DNA of 64,000 nucleotides from Nitrospira sp. (GCA_024998625.1 JACOEL010000004.1:186001-250000); one strand, 5' to 3'; shown: positions 27,308 through 36,007, numbered from the stretch's first letter. Made by a program: numbers and translations. Notes: generated from the sequence alone by a model not told the origin.

Positions 27308-27344
27308 AGCTCCGGAGTCGACCGTACTGGTCGGCTCCGGAGCT
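27308..27344. terminator. Hairpin between convergent genes
   Basis: A 16-pair stem (27308-27323 with 27329-27344, one G-U pair) and a five-base loop lie between the stop codons of two convergent genes (27255 plus, 27392 minus). No run of T follows on either strand, so it is either a U-tract-poor terminator or an mRNA 3' end stabiliser. The symmetry and position are seen directly. Confidence 0.55.
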
Positions 27345-27391
27345 GAAGTTCCCGATAGGAGTTCTCCCGACCACGCGTGGTCGGCATCCAG

Positions 27392-29470
27392 CTACGGCGT
27401 GCTCGATGAGAGCAGAGGCCAGCCGCCCACGGTGTTCGGATCGCTGATCCAGCGACCAGTGCCGTTGCGAACGTCGGCGACGATGCGGGTATCGACCATA
27501 TCCCGTGGCTGTGCGCCAGATCGGCTGAGAACATCTTCGTAGGCTTGCAAGGCACTCGTTGTGGTCATCTGCGGATGGGAATAGCGCACCGATTGCACTG
27601 GCACCCCGCCATTGTCGCTCCAAATGATATCTGTTTCAGGTGCTGTCCCTGTCCGCCTGGAGCGCCCCACGTTATCCTTGACGTAGATGCCAGACTGCGG
27701 ACTGTATGGCATCTGGCCGATCGTGCGGATGACGTGATAGCCTAGGTTGAAGCCACCGTTGTACTCCGCGCTACTCAGTCCGTCCTTCCAATAGTTACCT
27801 ACGAAATTAATGTGGACCGGCCAGTAATACGGTGCAATCTGTGCGCTCGACCCGCTGGAGTTGTAGTCGACGTTATTCACGAAGTCGATCTCGCCCCCGG
27901 TAGCGTTTGGAAACCGTAGAAAGTTATGGGCATTGAGCACGCGCAGGACGGAGAGCGTTTCCTTATTGCCGGTGCCGACTAGGATGCCTTTCGAGGAGCA
28001 GTTCGAGCACCCCGGCCCACTGATGAGCCCTTCGCTGATGATCGAATCCTGAATCGTGACATCTTTGGTGCCGTTAATGACGGCGATGCTGTCGTCTGTG
28101 GTCCAAGAAACAGAGATGTGGTCTGCGATGTGGTCATGCGTCCCTGTCCCGTCCTCGCGGCTCATGTAGGTGATGCCGTTGGCGTTGACCCCGCGCTGCG
28201 TATAGGGAGCGGCGCCGGGACGGATACGGAGGTGCCGAATGATTGTGTGGTTGGCCCGTACCGTGATACCGCCGTCTTTGATGGCCAGCGGGTACGCCGA
28301 GCCGTCAATCGTGAGGGAGTCGTTGCGCACCAGGATGTCGTAGGTGCCCAGGCTGACGGTTCCCGCCACCATGATTCGACAGGTCCGCGGTCCACTCATC
28401 ACTTGTGCGCATTCCCGCAGACTGCCAGGGCCGGAGTCGTTCAGGTTCGTGACATCAATGACGACACCGCTGCGGCCACCTTGGCTGCATCGTCCAAAAC
28501 CTTCGGCACCGTCGAAGGCAAGCGGAAGGCCATTCGGACAAGGACCGGTATTGGTTGACGGCGTGGGGGGGACGGATGCTGTGCTTGATGGAGCAGCGTT
28601 GGTTGGGGCAGCCGTCACGGTCGCAGCAGCCGTCGGTGAGGTTGATGGAGAGCTTGTCCCAGAGGAGACCGTCATCGGATTGCTTTTTGCTGCCATGGAA
28701 TAGGCGTTGTCGAGCAGATAGCGAAATTCATACAGCTGCGGCGCAGTGCTACTCGGCACGGTAAAGGTCAAGACACCGCTGGTCCCGCTCGGAACGTAAC
28801 GCCAGGTCACAAAGGTATTGCCGGCCGAAGGCTTGCTGACCAAAAAGAGCCCAATCCAGTCCTTGGCCGAATGCGTGCCAGGGGCTTTCCAGGAAACGAC
28901 CGCAGTGCCACCGGGGGCAACGGTTACGGGGGTGGCGAGGACTGCATAGACTGCGGATGAGGGCGCAGGGGCTGACTGGGTGGGACTCGAAGCTTCCGCC
29001 GTGGGGGAAATAGCCGGGGCTGGCGGCGGCGGAGGAGGTGGTGTCGCGGTAGAGGAGGAAGGAGTTACTGTGCCTGCCTGTGAAACCGTGATGGCATTGC
29101 TGGTGGCCGATTTAGTGAAACCGTTATTGAGGAGATACCGAAATTCGTAGGTGTGCGGAGTCATGACGTTTGGTAGATTGAACGTCATCAGGCCGTTGGG
29201 CCCACCTGGAACATACTTATACGTCACGATCGTGTTCCCGGCACTCGGTTGACCAACAAGAAAAAGACCAATCCAATCCTGCGAAGAGTGGGTGCTTGGA
29301 GCCGTCCAGGCAACCGTCACGGATCCTCCGGAGACTGCGCTTGCTGGAGACGCGATGACGGTGAATCCATTTGGCGAGATGTTTTGCGCCCGACTGTGCG
29401 CCGGAGAATACAGGGCAAAGAGGAACGGAGTGAGAATCGCAGCGGTGGATATTTTGAACAGCTTCACCAT
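27392..29470 (-). CDS. Secreted beta-helix (pectate-lyase-like) protein with two DWIGLF domains, copy 1
   Basis: 692 residues; AGGAGG precedes the start. Signal peptide MVKLFKISTAAILTPFLFAL, ending near SRAQ. Two beta-sandwich domains (about 32-130 and 175-270), each with WTAP/WKAP-THS-DWIGLFLV and VPxGxxGxxTF-YEFRYLL patterns, are joined by a PPPPPPP and Ser/Thr/Pro-rich linkers. From about 305 a right-handed beta-helix starts with GAEGFGRCSQGG, VTNLNDSGPGSLREC, HTIIRHLRIRPG, DHISVSWTTDDSIAV and IISEGL, the pattern of PL1-like pectate lyases. It probably cuts or binds an acidic polysaccharide outside the cell. A paralogue lies upstream on the same strand. Confidence 0.85.
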   Translation of the reverse strand: MVKLFKISTAAILTPFLFALYSPAHSRAQNISPNGFTVIASPASAVSGGSVTVAWTAPSTHSSQDWIGLFLVGQPSAGNTIVTYKYVPGGPNGLMTFNLPNVMTPHTYEFRYLLNNGFTKSATSNAITVSQAGTVTPSSSTATPPPPPPPAPAISPTAEASSPTQSAPAPSSAVYAVLATPVTVAPGGTAVVSWKAPGTHSAKDWIGLFLVSKPSAGNTFVTWRYVPSGTSGVLTFTVPSSTAPQLYEFRYLLDNAYSMAAKSNPMTVSSGTSSPSTSPTAAATVTAAPTNAAPSSTASVPPTPSTNTGPCPNGLPLAFDGAEGFGRCSQGGRSGVVIDVTNLNDSGPGSLRECAQVMSGPRTCRIMVAGTVSLGTYDILVRNDSLTIDGSAYPLAIKDGGITVRANHTIIRHLRIRPGAAPYTQRGVNANGITYMSREDGTGTHDHIADHISVSWTTDDSIAVINGTKDVTIQDSIISEGLISGPGCSNCSSKGILVGTGNKETLSVLRVLNAHNFLRFPNATGGEIDFVNNVDYNSSGSSAQIAPYYWPVHINFVGNYWKDGLSSAEYNGGFNLGYHVIRTIGQMPYSPQSGIYVKDNVGRSRRTGTAPETDIIWSDNGGVPVQSVRYSHPQMTTTSALQAYEDVLSRSGAQPRDMVDTRIVADVRNGTGRWISDPNTVGGWPLLSSSTP

Positions 29471-29622
29471 CGGGTTCCTCCTGGGGAAATCGAGTTTCGT
29501 GGATTCCCCAAGGGTGACGTCGCACCCTCGGACAACATCTGGGATGCAGACCTGGACACTGCCAGTTATATGCCAATTCCACCATCAATGATTTCAATGA
29601 GTTAGTAGGAATCATCTGAGAC

Positions 29623-29654
29623 TGGACTGTATGGATTTGCTCACAAGGAACAGC
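29623..29654 (-). repeat. Upstream module shared by the two lyase genes, copy 1
   Basis: TGGACTGTATGGA (29623-29635, plus-strand reading) and AAGGAACAGC (29645-29654) are separated by nine bases. The same two blocks with the same nine-base spacing occur at 32053-32084. Both modules sit about 150 bases upstream of their lyase start codons, so they are likely part of a duplicated promoter or regulator site. No sigma-factor boxes are certain. Confidence 0.6.
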
Positions 29655-29828
29655 ATGGCAGGGCTAAGCTATTGTCATTGTAGGCTTTCTGTCGCTCCCC
29701 AATGTGTACACACAAAGTGTGTGTCCATACAGTGGTGGTGAGTCCCGGGTGGGGAGGGGCCTGCAGGTTCATCTGTCAACTTATGAGAACCAGGGCGTGG
29801 GCTTTGTAACTGTGGGGAACTACCAAGG

Positions 29829-29864
29829 GCTGCGATCAGCAACCCTTAGGTTGCTGATCGCAGC
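29829..29864. terminator. Perfect 16-bp inverted repeat downstream of lyase copy 2
   Basis: GCTGCGATCAGCAACC and its exact reverse complement flank a four-base loop (29845-29848). It lies 60 bases beyond the stop of the copy 2 lyase on the minus strand and upstream of copy 1. It could end the copy 2 transcript, although no T tract follows. Confidence 0.6.
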
Positions 29865-29924
29865 AGAGGGGATCACTTTTCCGTCCCCTCGACAAAAACG
29901 GCTCAGGACTGAGTCAGTCTTTGG

Positions 29925-31895
29925 TTACGGGGTGCCTCCCGAAAGGCTTGGCCAACCACCTACTTGCAATGGGCTGGAGATGATTGCGCCCGTTCCGTTC
30001 CGGACATCGGCTACGACGCGGGCGTCGACCGAGTCCCGTGGCTGCGCTCCAGACCGGCTGAGCACATCTTCGTAGGCTTGCAAGGCGCTCGTCGTCGTCA
30101 TCTGTGGGTAGGGGTAGCGCACCGCTTGCACTGCCACCCCGCCATTGTCGCTCCAGATAATATCTGTTTCCGGCGCAGTCCCTGTCCACCTTGAGCGCCC
30201 TACGTTGTCCTTGACATAGATGCCGGACTGAGGACTATAGGCAAAGCTGCCCACCGTGCGGATAACCTTGTAGCCGAGGTTGAACGGCACGGCCGATGGG
30301 CCGTCTTTCCAGTAGTTGCCGACGAAATTGATATGGACGGGGCTGTGGAATGGCACCACCTGCGCGCTGGAGCCATTGCCGTTGTAGTCCACGTTATTGA
30401 CGAAGTCGATGTCTCCGGAGCTGGCATTCGGGAAGCGGATGAAGTTGTGCGCGTTCAGCGTTCGCAGGACTGATACCCGCTTCGCGTTGTTGCCGATGAG
30501 AAGTCCCCGGCTGCCGCATCCCTCGCAACTCAGTCCTTCGGACATGATGCTGTCTTGAATCGTGACATTGTCAGTTCCGTAGAATACCGCCATGAGATCG
30601 TCCGTGCCCCAAGACACCGAGCAGTGGTCGACGATGATATCCGTCGTCCCCGTACCGTTTTCACGAGACATTAATGTGATACCGTTCGCATTCGAGCCGC
30701 GCTGCTGTAAGGATGCCGGGCCCGGACGTACCCGCAGATGGCGAATAATCACATGACTGGCCCGCACGGTGATCCCGCCATCCTTCAGCGTCACCGGCGC
30801 GGCGCTTCCGTCAATGGTCAGGTAATCGTTGCGAACGAGGATGTCCCAGGTTCCTAGACTAATGATCCCTGGCACTGTGGTTCGGCAGATGCGCGGGCCG
30901 GTTTCAACCTCGGCACATTGTCTGAGACTGCCGGGCCCATTGTTGTTCAGGTTCGTCACATCGATGGTGCGCCCCCCACGGCCGCCTTGCGCACAGCGGC
31001 CGAAGCCTTCGGCGCCTTCGAAGGCGAGCGGAGCCCCATTGGCACAGGAGCCGCCTGTCGAGGTGGCCGGCGGCGGGGGTGGTGGCGGTGGCGGCGTTGT
31101 TGAAGGCGGCGGGGGGGGCGGTGAGGTTGCCGAGGAAGTGGCGCTGGATGTGACGGTAACTGCATTGCTCCTGGCTGCTTCAGTAAAGCCATCATTGAGC
31201 AGGTAGCGAAATTCGTATGTCTGCGAAACAGTGGTGTTAGGAGCCGTGAAGGTTAGGACACCGCTGGTGCCGCTCGGAACGTAGCGATACGTCACTATGT
31301 TGTTACCGGCCGTCGGTTTTCCTACCAGGAATAATCCCACCCAATCTTTCGCCGTATGCGTGCTCGGCGCTCGCCAGACCACGGACGTAAGCCCACCTGG
31401 CGGAATGGTGACGGGGGAGGCAAGAATGGAATAACTGGTGCTCGTGCCGCTCGTTGATGAAGACGGAGGCGGGGGTGGTGTCGTGGACGGCGGTGGCGTT
31501 GCGGTACCGGTCTTTGAGACAGTGATAACATTACTCGTCGCCGTGGTGGTAAAGGTGTTGCTGAGAAAGTATCGAAATTCGTAGTTCTGCGCAGTTGTAA
31601 CGTTTGGAACAGTGAATGACAGAATACCGCTAGTTCCGCTGGGAACATATTTATACGCCACGACAGTGTTCCCGGCACTCGGATAACCCGCAAGAAACAG
31701 ACCGATCCAGTCCTGCGAGGAGTGGGTGCTTGGAGCCGTCCAGGTCACTGCCACGGCTCCTCCTGAGATCGATGCCGTCGGTGTTGCCATGATCGAAAAT
31801 CCTGCTGTCGAGACAGTCTGTGCCGAAGTCAGTAACGGAGAATTCAGTGTGAAGAAGAGGGGAATGAGAATCGCTGAGGTCAATAATTTGATCAT
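29925..31895 (-). CDS. Secreted beta-helix (pectate-lyase-like) protein with two DWIGLF domains, copy 2
   Basis: 656 residues from the ATG at 31895, chosen because GGAAAGGAAC precedes it and MIKLLTSAILIPLFFTLN is a clean signal peptide; the frame is open 15 codons further up. Same layout as copy 1: two DWIGLFL domains (about 28-120 and 150-245), linkers with long proline runs, then a beta-helix starting GAEGFGRCAQGGRGG with VTNLNNNGPGSLRQC, IIRHLRVRPG and DHCSVSWGTDDLMAV. The C-terminal 100 residues are nearly identical to copy 1, pointing to tandem duplication. Likely exported glycan lyase or adhesin; catalysis not proven by sequence. Confidence 0.85.
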   Translation of the reverse strand: MIKLLTSAILIPLFFTLNSPLLTSAQTVSTAGFSIMATPTASISGGAVAVTWTAPSTHSSQDWIGLFLAGYPSAGNTVVAYKYVPSGTSGILSFTVPNVTTAQNYEFRYFLSNTFTTTATSNVITVSKTGTATPPPSTTPPPPPSSSTSGTSTSYSILASPVTIPPGGLTSVVWRAPSTHTAKDWVGLFLVGKPTAGNNIVTYRYVPSGTSGVLTFTAPNTTVSQTYEFRYLLNDGFTEAARSNAVTVTSSATSSATSPPPPPPSTTPPPPPPPPPATSTGGSCANGAPLAFEGAEGFGRCAQGGRGGRTIDVTNLNNNGPGSLRQCAEVETGPRICRTTVPGIISLGTWDILVRNDYLTIDGSAAPVTLKDGGITVRASHVIIRHLRVRPGPASLQQRGSNANGITLMSRENGTGTTDIIVDHCSVSWGTDDLMAVFYGTDNVTIQDSIMSEGLSCEGCGSRGLLIGNNAKRVSVLRTLNAHNFIRFPNASSGDIDFVNNVDYNGNGSSAQVVPFHSPVHINFVGNYWKDGPSAVPFNLGYKVIRTVGSFAYSPQSGIYVKDNVGRSRWTGTAPETDIIWSDNGGVAVQAVRYPYPQMTTTSALQAYEDVLSRSGAQPRDSVDARVVADVRNGTGAIISSPLQVGGWPSLSGGTP

Positions 31896-32269
31896 TTTGT
31901 TCCTTTCCGAGAGGGCATCGGAATTTCCCTGATCCCTCAAGGGCGGCGTGGCACCCTCTCACAACATTGACACGCAGGTTCTGGAAAGCGCCGATCACCT
32001 GCCAGTCGCATCATCGATTTTTTTCAATTGGGCAGCACGGCTCAGGCAAGTCTGGACTGTATGGACGTCCTACTAAGGAACAGCGTGCCGCGGGTAAGTC
32101 TTCGTCACTCTGAAGTCTCCTTACCGTCTTCAATATGCTATGAGGGGCTGGGTTACCATTCTTCGATGTTGCGTTCAAACGAAATCACCAGTCGTCGGCA
32201 GGCACAACATGAACGACTGGAAAGTTGTCGAAGTGGGTACGTGTCCGGATAGCAAGTACGTTTATTCAC
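31896..32269. other. Divergent intergenic region upstream of lyase copy 2 and the GT2 gene
   Basis: 374 bases between divergent genes. It must hold promoters for both directions. The only element that can be supported is the two-block module at 32053-32084. No RNA gene or small ORF with coding character was recognised. Confidence 0.5.
32053..32084 (-). repeat. Upstream module shared by the two lyase genes, copy 2
   Basis: TGGACTGTATGGA (32053-32065) and AAGGAACAGC (32075-32084), spaced by nine bases exactly as at 29623-29654, and about 160 bases before the copy 2 start. The preservation of both blocks and spacing, while surrounding bases differ, suggests a functional site kept after duplication. 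Confidence 0.6.
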
Positions 32270-33331
32270 ATGCCACCTGAGAAGTCAACAGAAAATTGTC
32301 CGATCGAGGTCTCGGTGATCGTCCCTTGCCGAAACGAGGAGGACACGATCGCCGATTGCGTGAACTCGATCCTTCGGCAAGAACCGGTGGCCGGTGGAAT
32401 GGAGTTGATCGTTGCAGACGGACTCTCGACAGACAAAACTCGCGAGGTCCTCACGCAAATGACCCAGGCCGACGCCCGCGTCAGGCTCATAGACAATCCA
32501 GGGCGTATAGTGTCGAGTGGACTGAACGCCGCTTTGGAGGCCGCACGAGGCGCCATCATCATACGTATGGACGCACACACGCTCTATGCTCCCGACTATA
32601 TCCGGCAATGCATCATTGCGCTGCGGGAAACGGGCGCAGAGAACGTCGGAGGTCCGGCGTTGACGAGCGGAGAAGGTTATTTCCAGACGGCCATTTCGGC
32701 CGCGTATCACTCACCGTTCGCCGTGGGTGGAGCACGATTTCACAATCCGGATTACGAAGGTTTTGTCGATACCGTTCCCTACGGCTGTTGGCCACGCAGG
32801 GTTTTCTCGGAGATCGGTCTCTTTGATGAAGAGTTGGTCCGCAACCAAGACGACGAGTTCAACCTTCGGCTCATTCGCTCAGGCGGGAAGATTTGGCAAT
32901 CGCCGCGCATCAAGAGTTGGTACCGTCCACGAGGGTCACTTCGGGACCTGTTCCGGCAGTACTGCCAGTATGGATACTGGAAAGTTCGTGTCATCCAAAA
33001 GCATCGACTTCCGGCCTCGATCCGGCACGTGATTCCTGGTGTGTTTCTGTTATCCCTAGCGGGATTGCTGCTTCTCTCCTGGTGGTGGCGTCCCGCGATC
33101 TGGGTGTTGGCCACGGTGGCCGCTCTTTATGCAGCCGGCACTCTCGGAGCGTCCTTCGTTACGGCTGCGAAGCGCGGGTGGACACTCCTTCCCATTCTCC
33201 CCGTGGTGTTTGCCACCTACCATGTCAGCTACGGGCTAGGTTTCCTGCGCGGCCTGTGGGATTTTCTGGTCATCCGCAAGCGACCGCAACAATCATGGGC
33301 CACACTCTCGCGGGGATCTGCGGCACGATAA
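32270..33331 (+). CDS. GT2 family glycosyltransferase (ExoA-like)
   Basis: 353 residues from the ATG at 32270; a TTG 45 bases upstream is also in frame. EVSVIVPCRNEEDTI is the GT-A N-terminal strand, IVADGLSTDKT the first Asp, IIRMDAHTLY the DxD-like metal site, and NQDDEFNLRLIRSGG the ED motif. PRGSLRDLFRQYCQYGYWK corresponds to the Q/RxxRW-type region. Two or three hydrophobic segments near the C-terminus (VFLLSLAGLLLLSWWW, WVLATVAALYAAG) place it in the inner membrane, as in succinoglycan ExoA-type enzymes. It likely extends the lipid-linked exopolysaccharide repeat unit. Confidence 0.87.
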   Translation: MPPEKSTENCPIEVSVIVPCRNEEDTIADCVNSILRQEPVAGGMELIVADGLSTDKTREVLTQMTQADARVRLIDNPGRIVSSGLNAALEAARGAIIIRMDAHTLYAPDYIRQCIIALRETGAENVGGPALTSGEGYFQTAISAAYHSPFAVGGARFHNPDYEGFVDTVPYGCWPRRVFSEIGLFDEELVRNQDDEFNLRLIRSGGKIWQSPRIKSWYRPRGSLRDLFRQYCQYGYWKVRVIQKHRLPASIRHVIPGVFLLSLAGLLLLSWWWRPAIWVLATVAALYAAGTLGASFVTAAKRGWTLLPILPVVFATYHVSYGLGFLRGLWDFLVIRKRPQQSWATLSRGSAAR

Positions 33332-33362
33332 GCGGATTCCGGCGACGAAAGGATGTGGACAG

Positions 33363-34430
33363 ATGACGCACACTTTTGAAAAAGTCGACCTGCCCTTTCC
33401 CTCCTGGGGAAAAATCCTGAGCACGTTCGAAGATCGGACGATCTTCCAGTCGCCGGCCTGGCTCGCATTCGTCACCAAGACGCAGCGGGCTGAGCCTATT
33501 TTTGCCTGCCTCCGTGACGGAACCCGGCCGTTGGGCTATTTCAGCGGACTGATCGTGAAACGGTTCGGCCTCAAGATTCTCGGCAGCCCGCTGCCCGGTT
33601 GGACGACTTCATACATGGGCATGAATCTCTTGCCGGGCGTCTCGCGGCGTTCCGCGCTGGAAGCCCTCCAGCGATTGGCGTTCGAGCGTTTGGGGTGCGT
33701 CCACATCGAAATGATGGATCGCAATCTGAGGATCGAGGATGCCGACGGACTCGGCTTTGAGTATCGAGCGTTCGGAGGGTTTGAAGTCGATCTGACTCAG
33801 AACCTCGAACAGCTGTTTTCCAACATGGCGAGTGCCTGCCGGCGCTGTATCCGGCGAGCGGAAAAGAGCGGGGTCACCATTGAGGAGGCGCACGATGCTG
33901 CCTTTGCCGGGGAGTATTATGCGCAGCTTCAAGAGGTCTTTCAAAAACGATTGTTAGTGCCGACATATGGTGTGGAACGGGTGCGGGAATTGATCACCTG
34001 TTTGTCGGACACGGGCCAGTTGCTCCTCTTACGCGCGCGTGATCCTCAGGGTAAATGCATCGCCACGGGGATTTTCCCGGCAATGAACACCACCATGTTC
34101 TTCTGGGGAGGGGCTAGTTGGAGGGAATCGTTGGGTTATCGACCGAATGAAGCGATTCAATGGTACGCCATGCAGTATTGGAAGGCGAGAGGCATCCGAC
34201 GGTATGACATGGGAGGAGGTGGTGAATACAAACGGAAGTTTGGAGGCTGTGAGATCATGGTGCCCTGGTTGCGTAAGTCAAAGTATCCGGCATTGGCGTC
34301 TCTCCGCAACCTGACAAAACAGGTGGTCGGTTGGCGCCAACGGATTGCCGGTCGAGTAGAGGGCACTGCGAGTTGGTCTCGGTCACCTATCAAACTCTCT
34401 CGATCTGCACACAATCAGGGAAATCGGTGA
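33363..34430 (+). CDS. FemAB-like GNAT-fold protein, exosortase-cluster type
   Basis: 355 residues. TIFQSPAWLAFV near the N-terminus, PLGYFSGLIVKRFGL, the basic helix ACRRCIRRAEKSGVTI near residue 160, and PNEAIQWYAMQYWKARGIRRYDMGG toward the end (a motif cited here as YAMQYWKARGIRRYDMGG) follow the two-lobe FemAB/peptidoglycan-bridge plan. GGGGEYKRKFGG is the final conserved segment. Such proteins occur in exosortase loci with unknown acceptors; amino-acyl or acyl transfer to a sugar is the working guess. Lies between GT2 and the putative sorted protein. Confidence 0.7.
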   Translation: MTHTFEKVDLPFPSWGKILSTFEDRTIFQSPAWLAFVTKTQRAEPIFACLRDGTRPLGYFSGLIVKRFGLKILGSPLPGWTTSYMGMNLLPGVSRRSALEALQRLAFERLGCVHIEMMDRNLRIEDADGLGFEYRAFGGFEVDLTQNLEQLFSNMASACRRCIRRAEKSGVTIEEAHDAAFAGEYYAQLQEVFQKRLLVPTYGVERVRELITCLSDTGQLLLLRARDPQGKCIATGIFPAMNTTMFFWGGASWRESLGYRPNEAIQWYAMQYWKARGIRRYDMGGGGEYKRKFGGCEIMVPWLRKSKYPALASLRNLTKQVVGWRQRIAGRVEGTASWSRSPIKLSRSAHNQGNR

Positions 34431-34528
34431 TTGTGACCCGTCCGACCGAAGGATCGATTTTGTGGGTCGCGTTTGCTTACATTCATTCAGTTCGCCAACT
34501 TCATCCACCTCTGAATATGGAGCACAGT

Positions 34529-34858
34529 ATGAAACTGGCTAGTATTTTCCCTGTCATTGTGATGTGCGCGTTTTTGGCGGCCTTCCAGACATCGGATGCA
34601 CAAGCTACTCCAACCCATCTCTCTGCCAGTAAGTTGGTGGTTTCGAAGATAGCCATGTCTACCTGGCCAGCCACGCACCAGGCAACCTGGGATTTCTGGT
34701 CCATCCTGAGGCAATATCTCCACAAGAATTCCTATGGGACCTACGGGACCAAGAGTGTTCCTGTGCCGGGTACGATCCTGCCCTTCGGAATCGGCTTCGC
34801 CGGACTCATGGCGTGGGGAAGCATCAGAGCGTATGTCCGCAAGCAGCGTAAGCGTTGA
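34529..34858 (+). CDS. Short secreted protein with PEP-CTERM-like (VPVPGT) sorting tail
   Basis: 109 residues from the ATG at 34529. Signal peptide MKLASIFPVIVMCAFLAAF, likely cleaved after TSDAQA. The last 33 residues have the three-part exosortase signal: VPVPGTILPFG (in place of VPEPAT), a hydrophobic helix GIGFAGLMAWGSI and a basic end RAYVRKQRKR. The region between, about 50 residues, is featureless. The exosortase gene starts 169 bases downstream, so this is its probable substrate. Too short for an enzyme; it could be a surface anchor, a carrier or a matrix protein. Confidence 0.75.
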   Translation: MKLASIFPVIVMCAFLAAFQTSDAQATPTHLSASKLVVSKIAMSTWPATHQATWDFWSILRQYLHKNSYGTYGTKSVPVPGTILPFGIGFAGLMAWGSIRAYVRKQRKR

Positions 34859-34867
34859 CAATAACGC

Positions 34868-34901
34868 CACCCGGAACCACAGGCATTTGTGGCTCCGGGT
34901 G
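34868..34901. terminator. Hairpin after the sorted-protein gene
   Basis: CACCCGGAACCACA (34868-34881) pairs with TGTGGCTCCGGGTG (34888-34901) with a single mismatch and a six-base loop, ten bases after the stop codon. It lacks a T tract. It may end or attenuate transcription so that the small protein is made in larger amount than the exosortase downstream. Confidence 0.55.
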
Positions 34902-35026
34902 ACCAGTGAATGCCCCGTCCGAAGACTCTGGAGTGCGCCTTCGTTCAGGCACGTTCATGGATCGCCTCCTGTCGATATGGGAGTGTTGATCCTGTCGAGC
35001 TAAATTAGAACGGGGTGACCCTGTGC

Positions 35027-36007
35027 ATGAAAATTATTTGCCAAGACATGATGTTTGGCGAGATGGATCGATGGATCGTTGTACGCATGTTGACACAAAT
35101 GGCTAAAGGCATCTTTACCTCTGTTCCTACGTCGGCAGGACAGAGCGACAAGAGATGTCTGCTCAGATGGTCGACGGTGGCGACGATCACCATACTTGCC
35201 TGGGGGGCGATGTTCTGGTTGTTCTGGCCTACCGTTCGAACTCTGATCGCGTCGTGGATGGTATCCAGGACGTTCACTCATGGTTTCTTGGTTTTGCCTG
35301 CAACGGTGTATCTCCTCTGGTTCTATCGCCAACATCTGACAGGGATTGTGCCGACTCCGAATTTAAGCGGCCTAGCGGTATTTTCTCTGCTGGTCTGCGG
35401 GTGGTTCATCAGTCATCAGGCGGGTAGCAGCCTGTGGGAGCAAGTTTCATTAGTTGGTATGTTGCCGGCTCTGGTTTGGGTCATTGCTGGTACATGCGCC
35501 TTGCGGGTTCTCTCGTTCCCGTTAGGACTGCTGACGTTCGCCTTACCAATCGGTACCGCCATTGAAGTGTGGCTGCAAGACTTCACGACCACGTTTCTGG
35601 AGGTGACGTTGAACGCCGTTGGAGTTCCCTTACTCCGCGAGGGGTACTTTCTTCACATCCCTTCGGGCCGGTGGGAGGTGGCCACGGACTGCGCAGGTCT
35701 TCGATATGTTCTTCCAGGACTTGCGCTGGGCTACATGTATGCGGCGATGATGTATCGCCAGGCGTTGCGGCGTGTGGCGTTTCTCATTCTGTGCGGCCTG
35801 TTCTTGATTCTGGCCAACGGAGTGAGGGCCTTCGGTATCATTTTCTTCGACTTTGTGGGATTGGCTGAAGGCACGGATCATCGGGTGTTCAGCTATCTCG
35901 TATACGGGATCACGATCGTGTTTCTGGCGTGGGTGGGGACGACGTGGGGTGACGACACAACGGAAGATGCGACTCACGGAGAATCGCCTCAGGTTGATTC
36001 AGCGTGA
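35027..36007 (+). CDS. Exosortase (XrtA-like transpeptidase/protease)
   Basis: 326 residues from the ATG at 35027 (a GTG at 35015 is also possible). About eight hydrophobic segments. The catalytic triad of exosortases is visible: Cys222 in ATDCAGLRYVLPG, Arg267 in LANGVRAFGIIF and His285 in GTDHRVFSYLVYG. FTHGFLVLP near residue 80 is the SHG-type loop of the family. It should cleave the PEP-CTERM-like tail of a secreted protein in the periplasmic face and pass the product to an anchor. No EpsI-type extension follows. The candidate substrate gene lies just upstream. Confidence 0.9.
   Translation: MKIICQDMMFGEMDRWIVVRMLTQMAKGIFTSVPTSAGQSDKRCLLRWSTVATITILAWGAMFWLFWPTVRTLIASWMVSRTFTHGFLVLPATVYLLWFYRQHLTGIVPTPNLSGLAVFSLLVCGWFISHQAGSSLWEQVSLVGMLPALVWVIAGTCALRVLSFPLGLLTFALPIGTAIEVWLQDFTTTFLEVTLNAVGVPLLREGYFLHIPSGRWEVATDCAGLRYVLPGLALGYMYAAMMYRQALRRVAFLILCGLFLILANGVRAFGIIFFDFVGLAEGTDHRVFSYLVYGITIVFLAWVGTTWGDDTTEDATHGESPQVDSA

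Larger units (their letters stand above)
29471..29924. other. Intergenic region between the two lyase genes
   Basis: 454 bases without a credible gene. It holds the ribosome binding site and presumed promoter of the copy 1 lyase (minus strand), a sequence block shared with the region upstream of copy 2, and a strong perfect inverted repeat near 29829-29864. Small open frames here do not carry recognisable coding signals. Confidence 0.6.

Noticed and set aside
28118-28703. Plus-strand open frames antisense to lyase copy 1
   Set aside because: Low-complexity Ala/Val/Thr-rich translations arising from the complement of the linker and helix coding sequence.
30956-31195. His/Pro/Arg-rich open frame on the minus strand
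   Set aside because: Out-of-frame reading of the proline-rich linker of lyase copy 2.
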